A stretch of 64,000 nt of DNA from Arsenophonus sp046530935 (GTDB lineage: Bacteria; Pseudomonadota; Gammaproteobacteria; Enterobacterales; Enterobacteriaceae): assembly GCA_046530935.1 (NCBI GenBank), contig JBHEQW010000002.1, positions 5,494-69,493 on the forward strand, written 5' to 3'. Below are positions 46,561-59,215 of the stretch, in pieces; the first letter of the stretch is position 1, and the number at the start of each line of letters is the position of its first letter. The notes beneath the pieces are model-generated. The model made no database searches. It saw nothing but the letters and a program-made list of their open reading frames with translations, and was not told where the DNA came from. Both the position numbers and the translations under genes were made by a program.

Positions 46561-49199
46561 TTGAAATATAAGAATATTTGATATAATATATAGGTATAAA
46601 ACCTTATAGGGCATGCACAATTCTTTCATATCATGCAATTTTTAAACGGAAATAAAAAAATGATGCTGTTTAACCTTATAAAAGCTACTAAGGAACCCCT
46701 ATTTGCTAATTTTGTTGCAAAACACTAAGTTGATATATATCTAAGAAACAAATAGATGAAAATATTGTTGTTTGTCTATGACAAAAAGAGTTAACAGTAA
46801 ATATACCATATATTTTGTTTTTTCATCTATATGCTTTTAAAAGCTAAACAATTTTATTGCATGGTGTGTGGCTATCTAAGAAAGAAACGTGCTGTGTGTT
46901 GCATCTTTATTAATCATATCAAAAAGGTGATCTTAGAGAATTCACAAGCTTGTTTATGAACGGCTGGTGAATAGCATTTTTAACATGGTTAAGCGCCATA
47001 AATAAAACTTAATGGAGCATTACTTGAAATGACTATTGATAAGTATGCTACTATTACAGTATAGATTCTATCTATACATATAAAGTTATAATAACTGCAA
47101 CTCTAACATATCACTCATTATTTGGAGTTATGTACGTGTTATTGATAAAACTTGTTTCCCACACAGGTAATGAAATAGTTGATGCCATGTGTCTTTATCT
47201 AGAATAGAATTCTTAATATGAAGAAACCCAATCAGTCATAAAATTATTTTTTATACTGAAAAATGAGAGGCTTATGCTGAAAAAATTCTTATGTATATAT
47301 ACTACTAGCATAACGAAAACAGAAATACTAGTTACGTTAAAAATTAATTGTAAAGCCTAAATAATTAATTTTTAACTCAATTGATGAAGATAACATGCAT
47401 TGAACAAGTGAGATTTTATTGAATTACTAAACCGCTATCCAAAGTGATAGCGTCTCTCTCTTCTCTGTAGAGAGATTTTTATGCAATGAAAATACTATGG
47501 TTTTTTAACTGAAAACTAAGTGGTACAAATAGGCACATTTTATGTATAAAAATAATTATACTAGATTTTAATAAATAAAAAGGTTATTTAATTTAAAAAA
47601 ATACAAATGTTTCACGGTTAGAAAGTTTAATGAATATTAAAGTGCATTTACCTGCTAACTTAACTAATAAGTGAAGATAAAACTGAAATCTATTGTAATC
47701 TTAACAGTTTAATCCATGAAACTGTTGTTGTTTTTGTAAAAGCAAAACTGTCCGGATTTTTAACACCTACTGCTAAATATGAAATATGGAAGATAACTAT
47801 CTTATAAGAAACTTTCTATAAGTAAATACTTTAACACTACCTTTTGTATTGTTTGACCTAAATAATAAAAAACTATGTAAGGTAATTACGTTGTATAAGA
47901 ATGTAAAAAAACAAACATTCAGTGAATTAAAAAAGTTTTTGAGATACTGCTAACTATCTTTGATAGGAGTTGGCAGTATTACTTAATTGTATACACTTAC
48001 TTTTGTTGAAAATAAAAAATTAAGTGTTGAATAATTTATTAGCTTTACTATAATAAATGTATTTTGTGTTGATAATATCATTTCTTTTACTTTTGATAAA
48101 GTTGCCTTTAATTGGTATCCAATTAAATCTTGGATCTGAATATTTGTATTATTTTTAGATTGATTAGGTGATCTATATACAGGCACTCTATCCAATCCAC
48201 TATCAGATAGTAATGAGTTTTACGTACTCATATACTAGTTTTTATCATGCAATAATTTCGCTTTCTTTACAGTTGTTGTTATATGAGAAATTTTCTGGTC
48301 TAGAAAAATCGCCGTAATAATATTTGCTAGTAGTATTGATAACGACATCTCTTTTACAAAAAAAAGAATCTACAAGTAAGTAAGGATAAACGATAATCAA
48401 TTTTTTAAACTAAACCTAGAAAGACTTACATTTTTTGTCATTTTTCCTTGTCAAAGTTGATCAATATGTACAATAACAGCGACTTATTAATATTTATCTA
48501 TATTAAAACAAAAAGAATATTTCTTTAGTCTTATTCACTCATTTATGGTTACCAATTTCAGCAAGTGCCTTAAATAAGATAAAACTGGTCTATCTAACTT
48601 TTTTACTTTGTTTTTGAGCCTGCTCTCCAGTGTGTTTGAAATTCTCTATAAAGGTTACTCCACCTCCAAAAATCTATTAGATATGTACGATAGAATCAGC
48701 GCTAATTTTGTTCGATATTTTTGATAACTTTTCCTATCATCCTATATTCCAAGATACTTAAAATATCTTTTTCACAGCAGTGGCTACAGTATTTAACGTT
48801 ATTTGTAAATGCTATAGGATACCATCCTCATTTCTAAACATTATTGCCATGATAATAGTATCCACAATGTAGTAATTGCTGGCTATATTCGCTTTTAACA
48901 TCTGCGTCCTGTGCATATTTAAGATTACTAAAACTTATTCATGTTTCAACATCGTCTAAAATTTTGCTATGCTGTCAAACTTTCCTACTATCACACCCAC
49001 AGTCAATCGTAGCCCAGTTTAGATCAATGATTAATAGGTTGGTTGATCTAATGAATGAATATTATTCCATCTATATAGTTATGATACCACTACGTAAAGT
49101 GATTCAGTTTGGTATACTAAGATTTTTTGAAATGTAAAAACATGTCATTTGTTTTTAGTGTAATTTCGCGCTAGAGATATCCTGATTTTACGTTGAATA
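46561..49199. other. Long AT-rich spacer without a recognised gene
   Basis: No supported coding sequence; the minus frame 47983-48195 has no motif. A tandem pair of hairpins lies at 47433-47480 (separate entry), and an imperfect hairpin built on atactgc/gcagtat lies near 47944-47979. Confidence 0.45.
47433..47480 (+). terminator. Tandem hairpins with T-run, terminator-like
   Basis: cgctatc/gatagcg (47433-47439 with 47446-47452) is followed by a ctctct/agagag stem (about 47454-47459 with 47469-47474) and ATTTTT. It has the form of a plus-strand Rho-independent terminator, but no gene is visible upstream to be terminated. Confidence 0.4.
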
Positions 49200-49890
49200 T
49201 TAGCCGTATTTTCATGTGCCTAGTTCTGTAGTAGCACTGATTGGCAATGTTACTTAAAGTTCGATCTCATGTAGTATGAGTGCAGACAGTTAGACTGCAT
49301 GGTATACTGAAAATAGATTTTTATACGGTATTGAAAATCAATTATTCGTGGTAGGCATTACACATGCTTATGCTTTGAAAAGGATCTTTTTTTAGTCTCA
49401 TCCAGTTCATAGTTATAGATTAGATGAGAAGTAAACTCGCAAAGTTCCAACACTTTTGTTAAAAGTGTTCTGGTTCATCTTTTCAGCACAACTTGATGGC
49501 AGTAGAGCCATGATTAAACAAAACTTTTAGTATTAATCCACCACTTGTCATGGTGTTGGTTGTTTTTTCATTATTATATCTCTATGATAGTAATTTTTAA
49601 TGAAAAAGTTGCTTACCTTTTAGGTGTGTTTTTAAAGGTAACCTGAATATTTTAAAGATTATCTCCATAGAAAACCATTTGTACTAAAGTATCGAATTTG
49701 CTTTGCTTTCTCTTTTTACTTTGATGGAAAAGTATTAAAAATTTTTCTTATCATTCCTTCTTTAGCTATCTAGCACCAGTATATGCATAGTGTCTGTGGA
49801 CTTTCTCTGCCTAACTCTTTTATCCATTTTTTGTTCAATCAATTCTTCCAAAAAGCCTTTTTTGCCTAATTTTTGCTTTATTATCATTCA
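49200..49890 (-). repeat. Unidentified relic, second copy of 780-1670
   Basis: Described under 780-1670. This copy lacks the 20-bp duplication and keeps more of the upstream minus-strand text (KLGKKGFLEELIEQKMDKR, then VRQRKSTDTMHILVLDS, around 49770-49880). Confidence 0.45.
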
Positions 49891-52816
49891 TGCATGAATT
49901 TTTAATGTGTTTTTATCTGTTAGGTTAGTAATTAATCATATATCATTAATATATTGGCTGATGTCGCTTAACAGTCTCACAACCAGACGAATCAACCTGT
50001 TCTTGGTTTTCTGTTAATTTATAGAGTATGTAAGGCGATAAAATCTATTAGAACAATACTATCTTTTAGATGAAAGAGTTATTACGTAATCATATAATTC
50101 ATGATCAGTCATCATACATGGCTAGATCAGTTATTTCATTCCTATTATTCTGGCAGAAGGCTGCCGATTCTTTACTCTTCATCTGCCTGTTACTACTCTT
50201 GAATGTTGTCGCGCACGCGTACTAGAGAACTTCTTATTGCATCTCTTTAAGCACCTAAAAATCTCTTTACAGCGCAAAAACACGAATAGATCTGATGTGG
50301 ATAGTGCTGATAACACACAATATTTCATTATCATCATAACTTTTTTATTGCTTATTTCCCTTATCTGTTAGTTAACGTAAAGTACCGGTAAAATTTTGTA
50401 GAAATTTGCCGTAAAGCTCATTCATTACAAATTATAGCAACCGTTGATCGATCTACAATAGATTGAAAATAGAGGTATTCATTGACATTTAGTCTTTTAG
50501 ATATGCATTAAACCATTTTTCCACAGTTTCTTTGGTCGAGTAACGCTTGAACTGCAATAAACATTCTGTTTTATTTTTATGTTGCATTATTTATAATTGC
50601 TATTAAATTCAAATATCACTTTCCAGATGGTTTTATCTTGCAAAAGCAATATTTCTGAGAAAGTAGCAGCTTGCAAATTTTTTGCTTATAAATCTTTTAA
50701 TTTTAAATGTTTTGACTTTCTAAATCAGTGTCTTAATCTGTTTGATGATAAGTTTTTTCTACCACTAACCACCAAGATCTTAAAGTTACAGTCTGGTGTT
50801 GTACAGCTACAGAAAAGAGTTTATGGAAAATAACAATATCTTTACTCCAATGATTTAATTGAGAAAGCTAAACATTTCTAGCCATTCTCTATTAGATTTT
50901 GCTTAACTATTTGATTTCACCAAAACTTTAACTATATTGACGGACGTGATAGTGCATAGCGTCTATAATCGAATTAATAAATTCATAAACGGTTTTTTAT
51001 ACTACCATACTCGATATGGTTTTGTTATTCTTGACGACAAGAGCGCGATCATGTCTGGCAATATTTTTGATTTCGATATGGCTAAAAAATTACAAGTTGA
51101 TTTCAGATGGTTGTTAACCCTTCCAGTTTTCTTTTCAGAAAACTAATTGTTTTTCAGTTTCTCCAGCATATCTAAACGTGTTTCTTGTATTCCTAATGCC
51201 GCCACCCGGTGTTCATCCTTTTTATTCTTTATACTATTCTTTCATCAATTGCTTAATATATATTTTATCAATAAAATCTAATACACACTCTAGTGCCAGA
51301 TGCTGGCATAGTCTTATTTTTATGAATAATGGCAGCTTGGCTGGTTTTCTTCTTACTTCACAGTTACTACGTCACAACATGCGATTACAAAGGAGTGTAA
51401 TTCCTCTGTAGTAGGTCAAATTCACTGGGCGTCATATATCTCCAAACCATCATCGCTAGCGTCAGCGTACAATTCGCCTTTGAGAAAGTAGCTAAACCAT
51501 ATATCAATCATTTTCCTTTCCTGTGTACCAAAGGTTTCAGCGTAAACCTTACTTAACAAGAAGCTTGGTTATCCTAGATAACGTTATTTAGGATGAACTG
51601 CACTTAGATAATGTTGTGCGATTGCATTATGTAACTCATGTCATCAGGACATTGATTTTTTATTTTAATCATCAATAAGCGATTGATACGCTTCTTTTCT
51701 ATATTCATAGTCAGGAACATACTATTCCAGCCAATTATTATCATGTAAAGTAATTTCTACTATCTTATGCAAGACAGTTTTCTCATATTTCGCACAACCA
51801 AAAACCGTTGCGCATTTTAAAATTATGATCTGTCCGTCTCGCCTTTTCCTGTTGCCTCACCGGAATTTCTGTGGTTTATATCCATCATCCTAGTTTTACC
51901 TATTCTCTTTGATATAAAATTACATTATCATTTTGCATATTATGGATATTTGCACTATGCTGTATTTATAGCAAGCAGCATGAATCATTTTTCACGCGGA
52001 TTTTTTCATGGATTCAACTTTTTTATTAAGTTTTTTTAGCGCTTTCAACAATTTAGTTTCTTTTATATATCAAGATACTGACGTTGACGAATAATCGTAT
52101 CAATATTACGATCATCTGTATTAACAAAATTTCTTGCCAGACGTAATTCTTCTCCGTTATTCTCATCCAGAATAACAGGCTCAGTAGTCATAAAAAATTT
52201 TTTTATAAATCTGATTTCTTTAGCCTCTAAGACAAATGCCTGGAATTAGCTTCTAGTTTTTTGCCTAACTTTAGCAAGGCGCAAAGGCTAGTCTGCACAT
52301 AAAAACATGCATAATCCAACTGGTGTAAAAACGTTATAACTTTACTCATCATTCAAAACATGTTGCATTTCATCATCATTAATTTTAACTTCTTTATCTA
52401 CAAAATTTCGAATAGTCGGTCAATGGAAAGGCATGGATATTATTTAGAAAACTGATTAAAACCTATTCTTTTCCAATTAAAAAATAATAAAAACAGCTCC
52501 AATAATTGGAATTGTATAGTTAGTTATCGCAAAAAATATTTTTCAAGGCGTAGGTAAGTAACAAGGCAAACTTACACACCAAGAAAAATATCATCACTTT
52601 AAATCCATGCAATAGCGAGAGTAAAATATCTGTTAATGTATGTAAGATACTAGCAATAACAAGCAAGCTGAATTGAAAATTAAATTCAATAAATACTATT
52701 TGAAAAAAAATTTTTAAGTCACTGGACAAAAAGCGATTTCATTTTATGATTGATGTGCCGCTTTTCTTATAGCCAATCTCTCTGCTTAACATGCTGGAAT
52801 TGATAAATATTATTTT
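49891..52816 (-). pseudogene. Decayed region with minus-strand gene fragments
   Basis: Two short minus-strand pieces look genuinely protein-like: KVYAETFGTQERKMIDIWFS and FLKGELYADASDDGLEIYDA (about 51435-51560), and MTTEPVILDENNGEELRLAR followed by NFVNTDDRNIDTIIRQRQYL (about 52069-52190). Both are soon broken. Plus frames at 50597-50833, 50937-51146 and 51178-51411 and the minus frame 52520-52729 have no recognised motif. Probably several plasmid genes upstream or downstream of the dead repA, not identified. Confidence 0.35.
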
Positions 52817-53842
52817 TTATTTTTCACTTTGTTTGGTTGATAAAAAAAATTTAACTTGTAAACCTTCCAGTTTAATTTTTTGAATTTTTGCTCTTTTTTC
52901 TTTCTGCTAAGACGTCAAATTATAGTTATTAAAAACTAGCATATCAGCTTTCGTATCGTAATGAATATTGTAATCTGGAAAATCATTTGATTTAGCTAAT
53001 TGTTTAGGTTAAAATATCTTAACATTTTTAACAAATCTATATTCCAAGTTTTTAAGTGCATTTTTAAATGCTATCGTAAAATCATTCTGATTACTACTAC
53101 CATGCTTAATGGCTATCCATAAATACGCCTCTCTATAGCTTTCCTAATACAGAAATAGTTCTGACTAATTTTTAGCATTTTCTTTTTATACAATGCTTAA
53201 TACAACTAGTCTAAGTAGAGTTACATCTACCCTCCAAATATCAAACTTACTTTTTTTTCTAAAATAACCAACTTATAAATAAGTCCAAAATTTTCTTTTT
53301 TCCTAAAATTATCTAAAGTATTGAATACTTAATTCAATTCCAGTCACATTATAAAAACAACTTGACAATCAAACTTTCTTAAATCATCGTATATGCTTCT
53401 ACAACTTTCATCTCTATTTGTTGTGATAAAAAAAGTCATATATGATATGTAATAAACTGTTATGCTTATTTCTTCATGATTATTCGCCACATTTTCTAAT
53501 TTTGATATGCTATAAAAATTTAAATGTCTTTGCCAAAGATTGTTACTAATCTAATTACAGATTAAAGATTGGTCCATCAAAGGTACCTTACCATTTTCTA
53601 TTCTCTAACCTTTAGTATCTCCTAGTACATTCCACTTTCATGGAAAGTGGATATATGTTCCATGTTAGCAATTTCATCTCTAAAATTTGAAAATTCTATT
53701 TCATGAGCAATAAAAAATTCCAATTCATGTTTACCTGATAGCAATGTTTTCAAGTTACTCAGTCTCTGAGCACTTGTATGATCTATTATAGCCTCAATCC
53801 CAGCTAGTCTAGAGCTGTTGGTTAGAGACGGTTATGTGCTCT
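52817..53842 (-). pseudogene. repA: Dead repA, second copy
   Basis: Aligns end to end with repA at 20628-21632. Legible pieces on the minus strand include NLKTLLSGKHELEFFIAHEI, FRDEIANMEH and a worn 'AIERRIY' helix region. Many stops, small deletions and a more AT-rich composition show that it has been non-functional for some time. The flanking origin-like segment (53843-54110) also resembles that of the live copy, so gene and origin were duplicated together. Confidence 0.88.
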
Positions 53843-54110
53843 AACATTTACCAGTTTCGATGTTCACTTCTTAAAAACTAACAACTCCCCTAAAATTTAG
53901 GATATTTCATATGTTTATAAACAAAAATACATTTAAGTTATTTAACTTATATATTATATATAAGTAATCTTTTAATCGAATTTTATCCCATTAAGTCTGT
54001 GGATAAGTACTTCATTTCTAAAAAACCAATAAAACTCCAGATTTTTACTCTTTTCTGATAAAATTCTCAGTGCCAATCTTAAATATTAGTGTGAAGATGT
54101 ATCAATTAAT
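53843..54110. promoter_or_regulatory. Relic origin-like segment with a perfect DnaA box
   Basis: AT-rich DNA beyond the start of the dead repA. TTATCCACA occurs on the minus strand at 53998-54006; the live copy has TTATCCAGA at the same relative place (21853-21861). The 'aagttatttaactt' region near 53935 corresponds to the palindrome at 21793-21814. Confidence 0.45.
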
Positions 54111-55580
54111 ATTTCATGATCTTTCAATTCCTCGTTTTTGCTGTTTGTTCCAAATACCAAATATCCTTCAGTACTCATCTCACCTAAATATTTTGGCAAA
54201 CTGTGGAAATTGCAACGATAAGATTCTTTTTGTTCTAAAATAAGTGGTAATGACTATGAAGCAGCTTTTTTAATGATCGCAACCTTCTTTTTTGCAAGAC
54301 AAATTGCAGTATCGATGTATATGACGTCCATTTTACCGCCTAACGAGATGAGGATGAATTTTACTCTATTGAAAAGTTCTGGGTTCACGGTGAACTACAT
54401 TGTCTGGACTGCATTGAGAAGAACGAAAGAATAGCCATGCTATCTAGCATTATTTTGTCAATGTGTGCACTGGTAGACGGCGTCTTTATCAAGAAGAAGT
54501 TTTACCAAAATCATCATCAGTATGGCGCATTGTTGAATTATTTTAAATCCGCTTTTGATATTTTACGCACTCTATGTACATATCCTTTATCTGGTAGGAT
54601 GATATCTGATCATAGGCTTGATTAAGGATGATGACGATACTGTTGTATAAGATTTTGAATTGCTAGGCTTTTTTCATGATAAAATTCGCATACTGAAACG
54701 CCTGTTTAGCCGTCAGTACATAAGCGATGATGATTTTATCCTCGCCAATAATAACCATCTCTGGAAATGAACCATAATAGATGAAGCGACTTGCTTCCTA
54801 ACTTTCGCTGTGTGGATATATCAAAAAATTAATTATATGACAGGCTGTTAACCTTTGAATATTCATCCAAAGGCAGTACTTATGGCATAATTTAGAGATC
54901 ATTTATCAATGATAATAAGAACATCTGGAAAATCAAACACGCGTTACTGTTGTCGATAGCCTATACCTTAAGTTGTGATTTGGACAGCATTTTAAACACT
55001 GAAATATGTTATGTAAAATTTACATTGACTGCCATTGAAACAGCAATGAGCAAGCATCTATGATGGATGCTCCATCCAAATAACTTGTTAAATTACAACC
55101 GATCAGGTAAAAATTAAAGGAGTATCCTCAAAACTGTTTGTTAAGCATCAATTGTTGATTATTTCTAATAAGCCAATGGTTGGTAAACAACGCTTATTCC
55201 TTATACTGCAAATCTCTATTAAGCTGGTAGCCAAATAGAAGATTGAGACAGGTCAGATCGCGATCTGATAGAACACTTTTATTAGCAGAAAAAATGTTTA
55301 TTCTCTATTTTTTTAAAAGCTCCAACTATTGCTATTACTGTATTATCATATGTATTTTGATGAGCGAAGTAATCGCATCATATTAATAATTTTTGGATTG
55401 TGGAGTATTAAAACAAAGGAAGCAACGAAATTTATTGGCATAGAACACTGGCTAGCATCCATACCTGTAATCAGCACGCATTTCACTACATTCATGCTAG
55501 AGAAGTTGACCAGCTTGCTGTGCATTTTATTTGATCGATTGATGAATGTAGTTATACGGTTGTTGCAATTAAAAAGTTAA

Positions 55581-55599
55581 AGCGCCCAAAATGGGCGCT
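55581..55599 (-). terminator. Retained ibpA terminator of module copy 3
   Basis: agcgccca-aaa-tgggcgct, a perfect 8-bp stem five bases beyond the dead gene's stop position. It matches the live terminator at 15299-15321. Confidence 0.75.
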
Positions 55600-55603
55600 A
55601 TGT

Positions 55604-56098
55604 TTAATTGACATAGTGTTAAAGCACGCTCTGCCTTATTGATTCTGAACATCAATGACTATCTTCTGCTATTTTTTTATTCAGGAATATCGTAGATAAA
55701 TTGTATGGTTAATAATCCTTTATCCAGATTAGCCTGCCTGAATCGTTATCCGATGCTCAAGGCTAAAACTTAAAGAAAACTAAGTTTTTTAATGCCATTA
55801 CGCAAGCATTTAATGCCGTTTTTTTTTGATAGTGTATCTGTTTCTTAAATTTTTGGTTTATAACTAATCGTTGGTTATTAAGCAGCGAAATATCAACTTC
55901 ATCATGCGTACAGCCCCAGATATGCTAACTATCATTTCATAATATTCTTTATTTTTAAGCTGATTATAGGTTAGTATATCATAATCCAACAGGTTTTCAC
56001 CTGTTAAGCGACTAAAGAGATTATCTATCTGGACAAAACGATTATTATAGAAGATGATTACTAAATGCATGCATAAGATAGAAAGAATGATATGCCAT
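55604..56098 (-). pseudogene. ibpA: Dead ibpA, module copy 3
   Basis: Homologous from a retained ATG (56098; reads MAYHSFYLMHAFSNH) to a retained stop. A long open piece on the minus strand within 55864-56109 contains FVQIDNLFSRLTGENL and YNQLKNKEYYEMIVS, but in a different frame from the ATG. The ribosome binding site is gone, and frameshifts and stops break the alpha-crystallin domain. This copy keeps its length (495 against 498 bases) and its terminator better than copy 2. Confidence 0.88.
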
Positions 56099-58540
56099 AT
56101 CATACTCATTTAAGAGGTCATTCATTAATACTCATGGTTACCTTTTTAGGTAGGTATGGACAATTGATATAGTTTCAACGTGAGCTCCATCAATATGATA
56201 GAAAAACAATGCTAGCATCACTAACCTAAACTGTTTTTGCCATAAAACCTCGTATTGACCAGACAGTAAGATTGATTTACCAAAAACTTTTTCCGTTAAA
56301 GAAAGCATTGCCTTATACAACAGGCTGTCTTTTTTGCTGAATAACAATAAACCGTTGCGCCAAACCTTTATTGATATGCGAAACATTTTCACTGATTTTA
56401 GCCATAAATATCATCCAATTACTACCTGATGTTTAGGGATTGCTTGTCTGTCCTGGATCAAGAGCAATGAGTGGTTTTTGAAAATATATTTCTGGAATTA
56501 TGGGCAGTTAGGGAAACTACACTGATTAACTCAAGCACAATCATCCGGAAAACTCTTTGATGTTTTACGTAGTGGCCAGCATATTGTTAAATAGCAAAAA
56601 AATAAATGAAGATCAGCCCTGTTCAGTGCATCATTGTGCTATCATTGTTTTTGCTGGATATCGTAACCGTAATGCTGATAATGCATATGGCGTGTAATAA
56701 ATTTATCAATAATATAACAAGACTTGTGCCGTGTTATAAATTGATATGTGCCAGTCCACCTATTAACCAGCCTTTTTGAATTTATTGTTAATTTTAAGTG
56801 CTTACTTCTGTGTTTGGCTACTGGTACTGTTGGATTGATGGCGTGATCAATAAGTGATTATGTCAACCTAAAAATTACCTATAGTCTACTGCTGTAGTCA
56901 GTGTATCCACAACTATCGTGAAAAAATTACTTTTTGCTAAATATCGCCTTGATGCATTACTACGTGTCAATATTCTAGTAAATGCAGTCTGTCCACTTAA
57001 TATGCTTGTTGAAACCGCTATCCATTTGTTGGAAAGACGTATTAATGAAACCATTCATTATATCCGGCAAGTCGAATATTGTTAGCTGGCCTTAAAAAGT
57101 ACTGGCTATCACTTTCTCTCATTGAATTGTATCAACTAAATGATGTTGTTAACCAAAGGCTCTAAGGCACAGAAAACACCATTAATAGTTATATTAATCA
57201 TTAAGTTTTGGTATCACAATCAAATAGATCAAAAAAACGATCTGGTTAAGAGCGCCATGTCTGCTTTTTATTGGTGTTTTGTTATATGTTGCTGCTGTTA
57301 TTAGCAACTCTGGCGATTTAAATGCAATTGTCAATCAAATTTAGGCAAACAATGAAAATAATTTCATTACATTTAATAAACAGATCAAACAGAAAAATAT
57401 AAAAAAGGAGTCAAGACTTCAGGAGGAATTTTTTAAGTCTGGAAATGATAGGATACTAGCTATTATAGCGATTACTATCGTACTTGCTGTTAACTGGTTT
57501 CCGGTACGATTAACAAAAAAGTATCCTTAATGATAAAATTGCTAATGTACAAGCATTACTGAGGCAATCACGCATGATACTAAAAACATAGAGTAAGTAT
57601 CCATTTATCAATGGTGCAAAAATTAGATGCACACTAGTGCAGTTTAGTACGTGCCACCCACCAGGCAATATGACCATTAACGGCAAAAAAATCAAAGTGT
57701 AATGAAAAAGAACAAATTAGTGTAGTGGTGTTGATGTTAACATTAGTACAAAAAATAAAAGGCTCAACTAATAAGCTAACCCAATAATAAAGGATTCTCA
57801 GTTGCTTATAGAGGTGTGCCAAAGAAATTTTGCAGCATAATGACAATTAAATTGATCGGCAATGCAAGTTAATACATGATATCTCAATTTCCAATACCAA
57901 CAATATTCCTGTCATTACTGCCAAAAAAGACGAGATATAATGTAACTAAGATAATGACTCGGGGCTTGGTTGTTTAATACCATTACTTTCAAATTCAACA
58001 ATTAATTATCTCATTCTTTTTTAATTTTTAAATCCTTTTCGGACAGCAAAAAAGCTCCTGTTCTTCAAAAATAGTGAATATCAATTGGGATAAGATGGTT
58101 GATCTTAAGCGTATATTATTGGTTAATATAGTTTAATTCTAGGCATATCCAAAAGCTCTAAACATGTGTGTGTAGATCCACAAAACCCATCAGAATTTAC
58201 TAAATCAGACATGCCTCAACATTAAAATCTGTGCGTTGGATACTGGTGCAAAACACATGCGCAGATGTGGCGTTAAGTAGGCTTCTCTTTGGTTATATAA
58301 CGCTTGCTTTCTATATCAAAAATAAAAAGAAACGCTTGTGCATGCTAAACAGATTTATACACATTACTGACATGTAGTTTAAGTGGCAACATGAGAAAAA
58401 CTATGTGGTGTGTATTTGGTAGAAGTGAGTCTCGTCTTGTTCTTCGTGTTGGCTGATCCATGATACGTCATAGCAAAAACCAGCATGGTTTATATCGTAA
58501 AACATTTTTTGGATTTTTATCACGACTCACATGACATATG

Positions 58541-59215
58541 ACATGTCGATCTTTGACAATTAATAGTGCGCGATTCGTTCTTTTATTTTTTCTCCTGCTA
58601 TCTTATCTTTTCTAGCTTTTATATGTGGGATATAGCACTTCTATTTAAAAGATTCAGAGCAAAATATTACGTCGACTTCAATAATAGCATTTAGTGCATT
58701 AATCTAGCTGTTGTTAAATAAAGAAGGAAAGCAAGGATCACAACATCTAAACGTTTTTTAAATTAATGCCTGTTTATTTTGTTGATCACATAAAGTTAAG
58801 CTATTCAAGATACACATTTGCAAATAACTAAAGCATTTATCATTGTTATGTAGTTTCGCCAGAGGATTTTCAGTAAGATTATTTAATGTTTCCTGTAATC
58901 TAAGATTTTGTAAATATATCGCTCTAACCCAACCATAGAATCTTTTCATCGTGTAACCATATTTACTGTGATAAAATTGAACAGTATAAAAAGCAAAATG
59001 AGTTGATTCAATACATGAATAGAGATCATCCGACAGATTATCACCGTATCTAACTAATGAAATGCTGCCTTATGTGGCAGAGAGCTGGAAAAGAATCTCT
59101 TTGATCTATGAGTGTTTTCTTTTTCATGACAACATTTATAGCGAAAATCTTTCATGTAGTATAATGGATTTCTAGCAACAACCTTTTCCAACATTCCGTG
59201 GATTCCAAAACCAAT
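58541..59215 (-). pseudogene. IS1595-family relic, left arm of composite transposon 2
   Basis: The minus strand keeps NNLTENPLAKLHNNDKCF in the open piece 58758-58949, which matches the N-terminal part of the IS1595-type transposase seen in the other copies. The 3' third of the element is missing; the relic ends near 58540 inside the 'RDRH' block, where module copy 3 begins. Confidence 0.7.

Larger units (their letters stand above)
54260..58540 (-). repeat. Module copy 3: inverted and shorter, dead ibpA
   Basis: Reverse complement of roughly 12.0-16.6 kb. Landmarks: 54430-54600 matches reversed 16340-16510; 55240-55320 matches reversed 15600-15680; 58240-58300 matches reversed 12600-12700 and 39310-39440. 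The plus-strand frame 54437-54625, preceded in the same frame by DEDEFYSIEKFWVHGELHCL, is the best preserved piece of that part of the module and helps to show which strand was coding. The fragment around 57000-57080 reads MLVETAIHLLERRINETIHY. Family unknown. Confidence 0.65.
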
